Below, in pieces: positions 1 to 9,576 of a DNA stretch of 45,754 nt. The first letter of the stretch is position 1, and each line of letters starts with the position of its first letter. Source of the DNA: JARRQB01 sp965368585 (GTDB lineage: Bacteria > Pseudomonadota > Gammaproteobacteria > Chromatiales > Chromatiaceae); assembly GCA_965368585.1 (NCBI GenBank), contig CBDUNM010000023.1, forward strand, positions 1 to 45,754, written 5' to 3'. The notes under the pieces were generated by a model. It did no database searches. It was not told the DNA's origin and saw nothing but the letters and a program-made list of their open reading frames with translations. The translations under genes and the position numbers were made by a program.

Positions 1-711
1 CTCGTCGCTATATATAGCAACTTCTGGCTCTATTGTTCCCTTCGTTTCACTTCCAGTACGCTCTACGTATCGTTTTCTGCCTTGAGTTGAGTTCGACGCA
101 TCTTGCGTACGCGACAACTTTTGTCGCAAGAGATCGATTTCCTCTTTTAGGACTTTTAGCTGCGTCGCTTGGTGTCCTGTTTTTCGCTCCCCGCCATATG
201 CATTCATTAGTTGCTGATCAACGAGGCTTGCCGCTTGTGGCAGCAGCCCGATGCGAGCCATCTCCCTCACCGCGCGTGCATGACTCGCCAAGGGGGCATC
301 GCGCGTGCCGATTGCTGCGACTGACGCATCGAAATGCCGAGCAATGCGGGACTCGTCCTGTTTCAACGCAGCGACTTTCCCCAACGTATTGTGCACACCG
401 GCTATGAGAACTTGAGCGACCACCCGTGGCGGGCACCCCCAGTCGAGGGCCGTCTGCGTGTAGTGGCGTGCCTCCTCGTGTCGCCCGAGTTGCTCATACG
501 CGCTGGCAATGAGTAACGCGAACCGATCGCGGTCCGCCAGCATGTGCAAGGACTTCGTGCCCAAAGCGACTAGTCGATCCCATTCGCCGAAGAACCAATA
601 CGTCTTGGCGCGAGCGAGCGAAGTTTCGCCATACCCCTCGAGCACGGGCGCGATTTCCTGCTCGTTTAACTCCAGAACTGGTAGCGCCTCTCGTACCTGC
701 TTTGCAGTCAC
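1..711 (-). CDS. Helical repeat (TPR-like) protein with coiled-coil tail, partial
   Basis: An uninterrupted reading frame of 237 codons runs from a GTG at 711 to the window edge without a stop, so the C-terminus is missing. The GTG is preceded by an AGGGA Shine-Dalgarno-like run about six bases upstream. The protein begins VTAKQVREALPVLE. Its first two thirds are alpha-helical with TPR-like spacing (AKTYWFFGEWDRL, ASAYEQLGRHEEARHY). It then passes into a polar heptad-like stretch (LKVLKEEIDLLRQKLSR) and a low-complexity tail. It follows the methyltransferase/coiled-coil gene by 79 bases on the same strand and is most likely the fourth gene of the same glycan operon. I do not recognise a specific family. 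A scaffold or chain-length role alongside its coiled-coil neighbours is only inference. Confidence 0.72.
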   Translation of the reverse strand, partial: MTAKQVREALPVLELNEQEIAPVLEGYGETSLARAKTYWFFGEWDRLVALGTKSLHMLADRDRFALLIASAYEQLGRHEEARHYTQTALDWGCPPRVVAQVLIAGVHNTLGKVAALKQDESRIARHFDASVAAIGTRDAPLASHARAVREMARIGLLPQAASLVDQQLMNAYGGERKTGHQATQLKVLKEEIDLLRQKLSRTQDASNSTQGRKRYVERTGSETKGTIEPEVAIYSDE

Positions 712-790
712 CCGATTCCCTATTGACGCTGATGCATGCTGGCGCGGCGTGTTCTTACGCTCCCTCTGCAGGCGGCGGCGCAGTTTCTTT

Positions 791-1945
791 TTAGAACGCC
801 TTTTCACGGATGAGAATATCCTTGATCAGTTCGATTTGCGCCTCGGCCTTGACCATTTCTTCTTCGATCTGCTGCTGCCGATACTCCTTTTCGCCGTCCT
901 CTTCGGAAAGTCGCTCGATCTGGTTGCGCTGCTCTTCCATTTTCCCCTTTAGTCCGTCGCGCTCGAGCTTGATGGCCTCCAGTTGCGCCTGGTGCCGTCT
1001 CAAGATCTCCAACTCTTGCCGCACCGAATCGCGATCACCGCTCACCTGCGCCAGCTTCTGCTGGAGTTCATTCAGCTGGGCTTCATACTTCGCCTTGACA
1101 TCGTTCGAGGTATCCAGCTGCAGCCTGAATTCACCCAGCTGCTGTGCATCCTGCGCGCGCAGCCGCTTCAGTTTTTCGATATCGGCCAGTAGGACATCCG
1201 ACGCTTTGTTGCGCTCATCGATCAACTGTTCCAGCTTTTCCGCCTTTGCGTCCCGCTCGGCAACCAGACTCGCAATAGTGCGTGCGGCCGATTTCCAGTC
1301 CCTGGCATAAGCTGCGACACCGATCGCTGGATGATTTCCCTCATCGACGTTGATACGACGAAAACCACGATCTGACATAAACCGGTCCGTCACCGAAATA
1401 CGGCTCTCGTGCAAGTCGCCTACTTCACGGTCAAGGACAACCCGCATAATGATCACATCGTATGTACTGATCAGGTCAGCCGCACCTTCGACTACCGGAA
1501 TACCGGGTAGACAGTCTACGATCAGCCAATTGGCGTCGGCAAACGAGTCGCGCTCGGTGATCACCGCCTCCAAGCGCTGCTGCCGCATTGGAAAGGTCTC
1601 CAGCGCTTTGATATTCGGCCAGTAAGGCTGCCAAACGGTTGCACTAAGGACCCCGTTAAACGCAGGGTAGGACGTCGCATGGTAGTTCGTGTCTTCTTCG
1701 CTGGCGCCGAGTAGGGCGGTTACCGATCGCCAGCCCGGCGCGTGCTGCGCCACAAGGCCCTCAAGTTCTTCCGCGTATGCCGGATTCGCATCGACCAGCA
1801 ATAAGCGGTCCAGCCGCGAGTACATCGGTTCACGCGCGATCGTCCACCCCCGCCCGGCGCCCACATAAACCATAGCCTGGATGGAATAAATACGCTGCAG
1901 CGCATCCGTGACGCTCGCGGCCGGAGATCCGACAAACGACTTCAT
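791..1945 (-). CDS. FkbM-like methyltransferase domain fused to long C-terminal coiled coil
   Basis: The protein has 384 residues. The first ~215 form a Rossmann-type domain: VYVGAGRG resembles methyltransferase motif I and LLLVDANP the following acidic strand. Later come LIVDCLPG and a beta strand ending in IIMRVVLD, as in FkbM-type SAM-dependent methyltransferases. From about residue 220 to the end it is almost pure heptad repeat rich in E, K, Q and R, so it should form a long coiled coil. The operon partner at 1986-3746 also joins an enzyme-like domain to a coiled coil. The likely role is methylation or another modification of a surface polysaccharide, possibly anchored or measured by the coiled coil. 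The substrate is unknown. The methyltransferase call rests on motif resemblance, and catalytic activity is not proven. Confidence 0.7.
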   Translation of the reverse strand: MKSFVGSPAASVTDALQRIYSIQAMVYVGAGRGWTIAREPMYSRLDRLLLVDANPAYAEELEGLVAQHAPGWRSVTALLGASEEDTNYHATSYPAFNGVLSATVWQPYWPNIKALETFPMRQQRLEAVITERDSFADANWLIVDCLPGIPVVEGAADLISTYDVIIMRVVLDREVGDLHESRISVTDRFMSDRGFRRINVDEGNHPAIGVAAYARDWKSAARTIASLVAERDAKAEKLEQLIDERNKASDVLLADIEKLKRLRAQDAQQLGEFRLQLDTSNDVKAKYEAQLNELQQKLAQVSGDRDSVRQELEILRRHQAQLEAIKLERDGLKGKMEEQRNQIERLSEEDGEKEYRQQQIEEEMVKAEAQIELIKDILIREKAF

Positions 1946-1985
1946 GGCGTCCGGGTCGGCAACGTGCGACTGCGTCTAAAGCCAT

Positions 1986-3746
1986 TCATTGCACCCGCAA
2001 CTCCTGAAGTTTAAGGTCATAGCGATCGCCCTCACAGGGCAGCGCGCGATCCGCGAGCTGGTACCGATAGCGATTCGAATGGCCAGTGGTAATGTAGTGC
2101 GCCAGCGCCGATGGTTGCTCACCGCCGTTCACGGCCTCGAGTACTTCGGGATAGGCCTGCAGATATGCCAGCCCGTCGAAATACGACAGCGGGAACCTGC
2201 TCGTGGAAAGGCCCAATCGAAATAAGCTGCTGGCCTGCTTCAACCTTCCAGGCAGAGAATTGCGGTGGCACACGCGAAGCTTCGGCTCCAAAGGTACGAT
2301 TGAGAAGGAGTAAACCGCGATACCCAGGGGGCGGCGATCCACAGAGGCCGGGTTGACGTCGCTGTCACTGTAAGTCTTCGGCAGGTTTATCGCCACCTCG
2401 GTGCCACTCGACGGCGGGCGATCATCAGGGGGCAGATCTATCTCGATGCTTAGTGGATTGAGCTTCGGATGGACGCGATGCGTAACCCTTACACCGTCGA
2501 TCTCGATGTGCAATCCCTCCAGCTGCGACCGCGTCACTGTTTGCCGGCACTGAATGACAAGGAGCTGCGCTCTATTCCTTGCTATAGGAAGCATAACCGT
2601 TGCCCGGGGATCCGGCCCGCTCCAACACAAAGCCAGGCCCTTATCGTCGAGTTCGCACTGATACCAGTTTTTTTTGTCCCGTAAGTCGTCGATACGATAA
2701 CGCATGCGCCCTTCTATAGCCGTTAACGGCGGTGATGAAGGCTGCTCCGGCTGGGTCGTCCTCTGCTTGGATCCGTAGAAACTCTCGAGTTCCTCCTGAA
2801 CCTGGAGCAGCTGCGTCAACAAAATATCGTTTTCCGACTGCAGATCCTGATAAGCCGTTTCAAGGCTCTCCAATTCAGATCGGGAGAGGCGGCTTTTATC
2901 AGAAACCTCACCGGCTGGCAAAGCCAGTTGAGACGCCTCGGAGGCCTGATTGTTGCGCTCGAGTTCTTCAAGTTTCGTAACCAGATCGCGCTGCGTTGCC
3001 ACGAGCGCCCGATACTCCACCCATGCTTCGTCATCCGATTGGACTTTCGACTCCCCATCGGGAAGAGACGCTGTTACCTGCAACTCCTGATACAAATCGT
3101 GCAAATCATTTCGCTCACGAGTGGTGAAGCTAGCAAGCGTTAACGCAAGCGGCGACAAACTCCCGCCCCGCGGTACTTCCGTGTCCGACCGCGTGAGCCG
3201 CAGCCCTAATTCCGCATTGCAAAGCTCAATCAGTCGGGGCACATCGGCAAGAGCACGCTCTGCGTTGATCAATATCGAACGATCGCGGTTTCTGTTGTAA
3301 AAGCGGAGGATCAGCGTGTTTTGAGCGCGCCAAAGATCCAACATTGCACCGATGTCCCTGCTACCGAGGTCCAAATTCAGCGCCCAACCGGCAACCTCCA
3401 ACTCAGGAGATGCGTAGGTCAGTATGAATACGATACTGGGGTCGAGGTCTCGCCAATACTCGAGAAATCCGACTGCATTCGACGCCGCGAATCCCCAGGC
3501 ACCGCGCTGGATGTTGGCCTCCAGTATTTCGAGCGCACGACGCTCCCAAAGTTTTCCGGGAACGAATTGCTCCGCGAGCGATTCCGCGCCTCGCAGTTCA
3601 TACGCCTCAACCACCGTTTCAAACCAACTCTGGGGCGACTGCCCATCGGCAGATTCGTTCGCATGCTCGAGCCCCGCGGCATAGAGCGATTCAATGACTT
3701 GATTCGTGTGAGAGCCGGGACTGCCCGCACATACTACAATCTTCAT
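1986..3746 (-). CDS. Sulfotransferase-like protein with coiled coil and C-terminal glycan-cluster motif
   Basis: The protein has 586 residues. Residues 1-190 resemble P-loop sulfotransferases: VVCAGSPGSHT sits where the PAPS 5'-phosphate loop would be, followed by a strand SIVFILTYASP and RFYNRNRDRSILIN, a common arrangement in polysaccharide sulfotransferases. The usual basic residue of the P-loop is not obvious, so activity is uncertain. Residues ~205-330 are coiled coil. A beta-rich segment follows. The end carries YFDGLAYLQAYPEVLEA...ALAHYITTGHSNRYRYQL, which resembles the short FDxxxYLxxYPDV...HYxxxG motif found at the ends of many glycosyltransferases. Its start codon overlaps the stop of the upstream glycosyltransferase by four bases (ATGA), so the two are translationally coupled. 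Confidence 0.66.
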   Translation of the reverse strand: MKIVVCAGSPGSHTNQVIESLYAAGLEHANESADGQSPQSWFETVVEAYELRGAESLAEQFVPGKLWERRALEILEANIQRGAWGFAASNAVGFLEYWRDLDPSIVFILTYASPELEVAGWALNLDLGSRDIGAMLDLWRAQNTLILRFYNRNRDRSILINAERALADVPRLIELCNAELGLRLTRSDTEVPRGGSLSPLALTLASFTTRERNDLHDLYQELQVTASLPDGESKVQSDDEAWVEYRALVATQRDLVTKLEELERNNQASEASQLALPAGEVSDKSRLSRSELESLETAYQDLQSENDILLTQLLQVQEELESFYGSKQRTTQPEQPSSPPLTAIEGRMRYRIDDLRDKKNWYQCELDDKGLALCWSGPDPRATVMLPIARNRAQLLVIQCRQTVTRSQLEGLHIEIDGVRVTHRVHPKLNPLSIEIDLPPDDRPPSSGTEVAINLPKTYSDSDVNPASVDRRPLGIAVYSFSIVPLEPKLRVCHRNSLPGRLKQASSLFRLGLSTSRFPLSYFDGLAYLQAYPEVLEAVNGGEQPSALAHYITTGHSNRYRYQLADRALPCEGDRYDLKLQELRVQ

Positions 3747-5704
3747 TTACTCAGTTCTCCCACCCCGATGACATCTGAGCTGCGCTTGCGCTTAAACAGT
3801 TTGTTCAATAGGTGTCTTGGCAGTGCCCGTAAATGACGAAGCGACGTGAAAACGGCCTTCGCGGCCGTCGGGTAGCGCATCATGTACTTCATGGCTTCTG
3901 CAAGCGGCAGGTTTTCGAGCGTCGCGACATGATGGTGCGCGAGTACCGAATCGTAAAAGCGGTTGATTCGGGCCTTGTAGTCCGTAAACTCCAACGCGAT
4001 CTCGCGCCATTCGCCAATGCAACTCACCGCATTCGTCCAGGACGCGCCGCCCGACTCGTAGACCGAGACGAAACTGTTTGACAGATGAAACTTGGCTCCA
4101 TCGCGTTTGCAGCGGAACATGAACTCGTGGTCGGCGGCGATTGGAAACTCGAGCCTATATTTTTTCTGCGCCAGCAAGGCCGCCCTGATAGCGGTGGCCT
4201 GATGGCACGGCACACCTTGCAGCCATCCCCCGTCGACGTCGCCCGACACCAGTCGGCTATAGGTCACGTCAAAATCATTAACCCGATGCAGCTCGCGCGC
4301 GCCCCTGACGGTTCGGTACACGTGATGACCAACCACGAAATCCGCGTACTCCGGTATATCGCATAACAAGTTGCTCAAGGAATCCTCGTCGATAAAACGA
4401 TCTCCTGCGTTGATAAATATAATCCACTTGTTCGTTGCCAGCGACGCCGCTTTATTCATCGCGTCATACGTACCACCGTCGGGCTCGGAAACGAAATGAT
4501 CGATGTGATTCGAATAACGACGAATGACGTCGAGCGTTCCGTCTGTCGACGCACCATCAACCACAACATATTCGGTATCGGGATAGGTTTGCGAAATGAC
4601 ACTGGATATGGTTGTTTCAATATCGTCTACGGCGTTTCGAACTACTGTCGCCACGGTCAACGTTTCGGCGTTCCGATTCAGGCGCCGGACGGAGCCTGCG
4701 GCGCTATCGCCCCGAGTACCGGGACCCAGTGAAGCCACGCGCTCTATTTTGTCGTAAAAGCAAGAACGTTCAGAGGTCTTGCCCGTCAGCCAATCGACGA
4801 GGTACGGTCGATACCCCAGCCAGAGCGCGTGTCCTTTTTCGATACTCATACGCGCTCTGACTGCCATGGTCTCGAACTCGAGTTCGCAGGAGTACCACTC
4901 GTACCTCGACGGGTCGTAGAGAATGCCATTATAGCCGTGGATAAGGTATTCATTCATGGTCGGGTTATCCGGCGCGACGACGACCCTCCCCAAAGACATC
5001 GCCTCCAGAAAAGACAAACCGATACCTTCAAACAACCTCGGGGCCATATAGATATCAGCGTAGGCCAGTTGTCGTAAATATTCCGCCCTGTCGGCGCGCC
5101 AATCGACGAAACTCACCGGTATGCCCAGAGAATCCATGAATACGGCTTTGTCTACAATTGCCGTCTCACACGGATCGGGTGAATACTGAACGGTCATCCT
5201 TGCCAGACCGAGATTTCCGGCCAGCTTGCTCAGCCCCCCGATGCTCAATGCATCTCTCCGATACCAGAAGAAACCCGACAGCCCTTGATCAACGCTTTTT
5301 GTTAGAGCCGGCACGTTCGCGACATCCGGACAGTATTGCGCATAAACGCAATTGCAGCCGAGCTTCTGCAGTTTTTCGTACAGTCTTGCGGAAAAGCATA
5401 AGATCCGCGTTTGGTTCAAGGCTTGCCAGTACTTCTTCGACAATCCCATACAGCCATCGTACATGGGCGCGAAAACGATATTCGCCAAACCGAGTTCCAC
5501 CAACAAAGGCACCACGTACTCGATTTGCCAGACCACTATCAAGTCATAGCCGGCGCTCACTCGATCGAGTTCGATGGCGCGCCCGCCGTCGAGGCTGTCG
5601 TCGTAAAAGCAATCGACTTTTCCCATCTCCTCGAGCAATTGGACAAAGAAATCGGCTGACCTTGTCGTACGATGATAGGCGTGTCCGATGAACGCTATGT
5701 TCAT
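3743..5704 (-). CDS. Two-domain glycosyltransferase (GT4-like plus GT2)
   Basis: The protein has 653 residues and two catalytic modules. The N-terminal ~320 residues are GT-B/GT4-like: it starts MNIAFIGHAYH and has a nucleotide-sugar region with APRLFEGIGLSFLEAMSLG and VVAPDNPTMNEYLIHGYNG, the EX7E-type region of retaining glycosyltransferases. Residues ~350-560 are a GT-A/GT2 domain: TVATVVRNAVDDIETTISS, TEYVVVDGASTDGT, then SEPDGGTYDAMNKA and IIFINAGD. Such fusions assemble two successive sugars of O-antigen, capsule or other surface glycan in the cytoplasm. This is the first gene of the minus-strand operon and it overlaps the next gene by four bases. The ATG has only a weak ribosome site (TGAG). 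Confidence 0.85.
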   Translation of the reverse strand: MNIAFIGHAYHRTTRSADFFVQLLEEMGKVDCFYDDSLDGGRAIELDRVSAGYDLIVVWQIEYVVPLLVELGLANIVFAPMYDGCMGLSKKYWQALNQTRILCFSARLYEKLQKLGCNCVYAQYCPDVANVPALTKSVDQGLSGFFWYRRDALSIGGLSKLAGNLGLARMTVQYSPDPCETAIVDKAVFMDSLGIPVSFVDWRADRAEYLRQLAYADIYMAPRLFEGIGLSFLEAMSLGRVVVAPDNPTMNEYLIHGYNGILYDPSRYEWYSCELEFETMAVRARMSIEKGHALWLGYRPYLVDWLTGKTSERSCFYDKIERVASLGPGTRGDSAAGSVRRLNRNAETLTVATVVRNAVDDIETTISSVISQTYPDTEYVVVDGASTDGTLDVIRRYSNHIDHFVSEPDGGTYDAMNKAASLATNKWIIFINAGDRFIDEDSLSNLLCDIPEYADFVVGHHVYRTVRGARELHRVNDFDVTYSRLVSGDVDGGWLQGVPCHQATAIRAALLAQKKYRLEFPIAADHEFMFRCKRDGAKFHLSNSFVSVYESGGASWTNAVSCIGEWREIALEFTDYKARINRFYDSVLAHHHVATLENLPLAEAMKYMMRYPTAAKAVFTSLRHLRALPRHLLNKLFKRKRSSDVIGVGELSK

Positions 5705-6217
5705 GTATTTCGCTCAGGTGATCTTGACCAAACCGAGTGGATGCCCATGATCGACGGCCGACCTCTGAGTCGTGCCGAATGCATGCATTACTGCGCCCAT
5801 TCGGTTGCGTGTGGAGCGGGTCCAAAAACGACGAATCATATACCAACCGAGGTTATTTGGCGTCGATCTTTCGGGCAATTTTCAGTATCACGCACTCGAA
5901 CTCGCTTGTGCCTGCTTCATGTCAAATTTCGGAGCGGGCAGGCACGGGGAGGGGTGCGGCCAGGACGATGGGAACTCCCCTGACGCGAGCCTAACCATAG
6001 CGAATCGCTGACCGTTGACAGCTCCTGCCTGCACCTTGTCGACTATGTCGAACCCCAGGCCCCGAGGGCATGTGCCGTCGGCGTATCATTCCTTACCGGT
6101 GGGCTCAAGTCGCAGCACAACGCTTGCTGCGCACGCCGAATAGACGAAGCGGCAAGCCGCGGCGACTGCCCCGCACCGTTCCCGACCCTCTTGACCAGGC
6201 TCGGCGAGCAGCGCCGA
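5705..6217. other. Intergenic region between ppk end and glycan operon start
   Basis: No gene is supported here. It must hold the promoter of the leftward glycan operon and the 3' end of ppk transcription. Reading leftward there is a TTGACA at about 5917-5922, but no -10 element at a normal distance could be placed, so no promoter is called. Short open frames on both strands lack ribosome sites and coding character. Confidence 0.4.
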
Positions 6218-8398
6218 TCAACGCAAATTGCGCCCCGGCCGGCGTTTGCCTTTGAACTTCGGCTCCTTGGTCGCCTTTTTGGCGCGATTGGCCGCCATCT
6301 CTATGAGTCGCTGCTGGCTGCCTATTTCCTCCCCCTTCGCCGCCGGTTGACGTTGGACATAGCTGCCATCGGGCTGCATGTCCCAGGCACTGCGTCGATC
6401 GCTAATTTGCGTATCGAGGATCTGCCGAAGTTCCACACGCAGACTGGCGTCCTCTACGGGTGCGACGACCTCGACGCGCGACTCCAGATTGCGCTTCATC
6501 GCGTCGGCGGAGCCAATGAAATACTCCTCGTCGCCGCCGTTCTGAAAATAAAAAATACGCGTGTGCTCCAGAAACCGGCCGACGATGCTGATCACTCGAC
6601 CCGACTCCGAGATGCCCGGCAGTTGCGGTCGAAAACGGCAGGTATCACGCACGATCAAATCGACCTGTACGCCATCGCGGGTCGCTTCGTACAGCGCCAG
6701 CGTGATATCGGCATCTTCCAACGCATTCATTTTGAACTGAATCCGCCCCGGGTTCTCGGTGGAGTGCAGCTGGCGTTCGCGTTTGATTTTCTCCAGCAGT
6801 GCATCCTTCAAGATGCGCGGTGAAGGCAGCAGCTTTCGGTAGTCACGCTGCGGCGTGTAGCCCGTCGTCAGGTAGTTGAACAATTCGGTAGCATCTCGCC
6901 CTATGTCCGCGTCATTGGTCAACATGCCCAAGTCCGAGTACAAGCGCGCCGTACCGGCGTGATAGTTACCGGTACCGATGTGACAATAGCGTTTTAAACC
7001 GGCGTAGTCCTGACGCACCACCAGTATGATCTTCGAGTGGGTCTTCAACCCCACCACGCCATAGGTGACATGTACACCCGCTTCTTCCATGCGCGACGCC
7101 CAGCGTATATTCGCCGCCTCGTCGAACCGTGCTTTGAGTTCCACTACAACCGCAACCTGTTTCCCGTTGCGCGCAGCACGCAGCAGATGGTCCACCACCT
7201 TGGTGTCCGCCGAGGTACGGTACAGCGTCATCTTGATCGCGCGAACCTTTGGGTCACGCGCTGCTTCCTTGAGAAACCGCTCTACCGACGTGCCGAATGA
7301 TTCGTAGGGGTGTTGCAGCAGCAAGGGACCGCGTTCGCGGATGATGTGAAAGATATTGCGACTATCCAACAACTCGGGGTGATCGATGGCCTGGTGCGGC
7401 TCATCGTGCAACTCGGGCATATCGATTGCCGCGATCTGGAACAGATCGCGCATCGCCAGCATATCGCCGCCGGCATTGAACACATCCTGATTTTCGTCCA
7501 GGCCCAGCTCGGCCGCGAGCATACCCCGCGACGTCTCATCCATATCGCCCTGAACCTGCAAACGCACGATGGGAGCGAAGCGGCGATCGCGCAGCTCGGA
7601 TTCGATCATGGACAGCAAATCGTCCGCGTGCTCCTCGGCGCGTTCGGTGTTGGCGTTGCGGGTCACCCGAAATGCATAACTCGATACGATTTCCATTTCG
7701 GGCAGGAGCATATCCAGATTGTGCGCCACGACGTCTTCGAGCGTGACAAAATGATTGCGTCCGGGTAGCTGCAGAAATCGCGGCGAACCGTCGCCCACGG
7801 GTATTTTGACCCGGGTCAGGACCGTCTTTCCCGAACTTCCGACAAACCTGGCTTGCACCAAGAGGTTCAACGAGAGATTGGATACGAACGGAAACGGATG
7901 CGCCGGATCCATCGATTGGGGCGTGACCAGCGGGAAAATATTGTCGTGATAGAAGTCCCTGAGGAAAGACTTGTCGGCTTGCTGCAAGCTTTGCCACGAT
8001 AAAATCTTTATGTCGAACTCGGCAAGCTCGTCGCATATCTTGTGGACGGTCTCGCGTTGGCGCGTTTCCAACGCCGTGACGATCCCGTAGCACTCGTCGA
8101 TCTGTTGCTTGGGCGTGCGGCCATCGACCGTCAGGGTATGCATCCCGGCGCCGAGTTGTTGCTTCAGGCCGCCAATACGTTTCATGAAGAATTCATCGAG
8201 ATTGGAACCCACGATCGCAATGAACTTGACGCGCTCCAATAGCGGCGTACGGCTGTCCTCCGCCTCGTGCAGCACCCGCTGATTGAAAGCCAACCACGTC
8301 AACTCACGGTTGAGATAGAGTTTCGGATCGGTCAGTGCTACCTCTTCGGGTGCCGGGGCCTGCGCTTTGGAGGCAACATTTTTCGGTGTGGCATTCAC
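6218..8398 (-). CDS. ppk: Polyphosphate kinase 1
   Basis: Ppk1 reversibly transfers the gamma phosphate of ATP to a growing inorganic polyphosphate chain. At 726 residues it is slightly longer than the usual ~690, the excess being a leading segment rich in A, P and E and a basic tail (KKATKEPKFKGKRRPGR). The N-domain signature LYLNRELTWLAFNQRVL is at residues ~27-43. The phosphohistidine loop HIGTGNYH and the second catalytic histidine region GLKTHSKIILVV are both present, so it should be active. It lies 98 bases downstream of minE on the same strand and may be co-transcribed with the min genes, although that gap could contain its own promoter. Confidence 0.97.
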   Translation of the reverse strand: MNATPKNVASKAQAPAPEEVALTDPKLYLNRELTWLAFNQRVLHEAEDSRTPLLERVKFIAIVGSNLDEFFMKRIGGLKQQLGAGMHTLTVDGRTPKQQIDECYGIVTALETRQRETVHKICDELAEFDIKILSWQSLQQADKSFLRDFYHDNIFPLVTPQSMDPAHPFPFVSNLSLNLLVQARFVGSSGKTVLTRVKIPVGDGSPRFLQLPGRNHFVTLEDVVAHNLDMLLPEMEIVSSYAFRVTRNANTERAEEHADDLLSMIESELRDRRFAPIVRLQVQGDMDETSRGMLAAELGLDENQDVFNAGGDMLAMRDLFQIAAIDMPELHDEPHQAIDHPELLDSRNIFHIIRERGPLLLQHPYESFGTSVERFLKEAARDPKVRAIKMTLYRTSADTKVVDHLLRAARNGKQVAVVVELKARFDEAANIRWASRMEEAGVHVTYGVVGLKTHSKIILVVRQDYAGLKRYCHIGTGNYHAGTARLYSDLGMLTNDADIGRDATELFNYLTTGYTPQRDYRKLLPSPRILKDALLEKIKRERQLHSTENPGRIQFKMNALEDADITLALYEATRDGVQVDLIVRDTCRFRPQLPGISESGRVISIVGRFLEHTRIFYFQNGGDEEYFIGSADAMKRNLESRVEVVAPVEDASLRVELRQILDTQISDRRSAWDMQPDGSYVQRQPAAKGEEIGSQQRLIEMAANRAKKATKEPKFKGKRRPGRNLR

Positions 8399-8496
8399 AA
8401 CAAGTACTCTCCGGGGGTTGCGTCAATCTCTGGTGAATCGGTCCGAGCCATCGTTCTACTCGGCGGCGCGCTTTGACGGTGTCTCCAACGACCGGC

Positions 8497-8763
8497 TCAA
8501 ACGTTACGCCCTCCTTCGGGCAGCACGATATTCAGCTCCAGAATTTCGTGATGTTCGTCGTGTTCCACGTTGACGCTGACCGCGCCCGGGTCCACCGCCA
8601 CGTACTTGCGCAATACCTTCAATATGTCGCGCTGCAATTGCGGCAGATACGACGGTGCGTCGCGACCAGCGCGATCGTGGGCAACCAGGATCTGCAAGCG
8701 CTCTCTCGCGACCGCGGCCGACCCGGGCTTCTTCTTGGATCGAAAATAGTCCAGTAGGGCCAT
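8497..8763 (-). CDS. minE: Cell division topological specificity factor MinE
   Basis: MinE stimulates the MinD ATPase and drives its release from the membrane, producing the oscillation that confines division to midcell. The 88-residue length is typical. The N-terminal MALLDYFRSKKK is the amphipathic membrane and anti-MinCD helix. The ARERLQILVAHDRA segment is the MinD-contact region, and the C-terminal half is the beta-rich dimerisation domain. It starts three bases after the minD stop, in the standard minC-minD-minE order. Confidence 0.96.
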   Translation of the reverse strand: MALLDYFRSKKKPGSAAVARERLQILVAHDRAGRDAPSYLPQLQRDILKVLRKYVAVDPGAVSVNVEHDEHHEILELNIVLPEGGRNV

Positions 8764-8766
8764 CGT

Positions 8767-9576
8767 CTATCCTCCGAATAGTCTGCCGAACAGACCTTTT
8801 TTCTCGACTTCGAGGAACCGATGCGGGCGCTGTTCGCCAAGATATCTGGCGACCACGTCGCTGTACGCTTGTCCTGCCGTGCTTTCGCTATCGAGAATAA
8901 CGGGGCTGCCCGCATTCGACGCGTTCAATACCGCTTGGGATTCGGGAATCACGCCAAGCAGGTCCAGGGACAATATTTCCTGAACGTCTTCCACGCTCAG
9001 CATTTCCCCTCGCTGGACGCGTTCGGGCGAGTACCGCGACAACAGCAGATACTCGCGTATCGGCTCAAGGTCCTGCTCGGCGCGTCGGGATTTGCTTGCC
9101 AGTATGCCGATCATACGGTCGGAATCCCGGACCGACGAAACCTCCGGATTGGTCACGACGATTGCGTCATCGGCGAAATACATTGCCATTGTGGCGCCCA
9201 CTTCGATGCCCGCCGGCGAGTCGCAAACAATGTATTCGAAATCCTCAGACAGCTCTTCGAGAACTCTACCGACGCCTTCCTTGCTCAGCGCTTCTTTATC
9301 GCGGGTCTGCGAGGCAGGCAATATAAAGAGGTTTTCGTTGCGTTTGTCCTTGATCAACGCTTGGTTGATGCGCGCTTCGCCTTGGATAACATTGACAAAG
9401 TCATAAACCACACGGCGCTCGCAGCCCATGATGAGATCGAGGTTACGCAAGCCAACATCGAAATCGATGACAACCGTACGCAAGCCTCTTTCGGCAAACC
9501 CCATAGCGAGCGCTGCGGCCGTTGTAGTCTTGCCAACACCGCCCTTTCCGGACGTCACGACGATGATTCTGGCCAA
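8767..9576 (-). CDS. minD: Septum site-determining ATPase MinD (TTG start)
   Basis: MinD is a membrane-cycling deviant Walker ATPase that recruits MinC to the poles. The chosen start is TTG at 9576: the frame from there reads (M)ARIIVVTSGKGGVGKTT, exactly where MinD proteins begin, and gives 269 residues (E. coli 270). A strong AGGAG site lies seven bases upstream. A longer in-frame ATG at 9675 would add 33 residues with no MinD homology. The deviant Walker A GKGGVGKT, the switch DSPAGIE and the C-terminal amphipathic helix KKGLFGRLFGG are all visible. It is separated from minC by an unusually long 363-base gap. Confidence 0.96.
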   Translation of the reverse strand: MARIIVVTSGKGGVGKTTTAAALAMGFAERGLRTVVIDFDVGLRNLDLIMGCERRVVYDFVNVIQGEARINQALIKDKRNENLFILPASQTRDKEALSKEGVGRVLEELSEDFEYIVCDSPAGIEVGATMAMYFADDAIVVTNPEVSSVRDSDRMIGILASKSRRAEQDLEPIREYLLLSRYSPERVQRGEMLSVEDVQEILSLDLLGVIPESQAVLNASNAGSPVILDSESTAGQAYSDVVARYLGEQRPHRFLEVEKKGLFGRLFGG

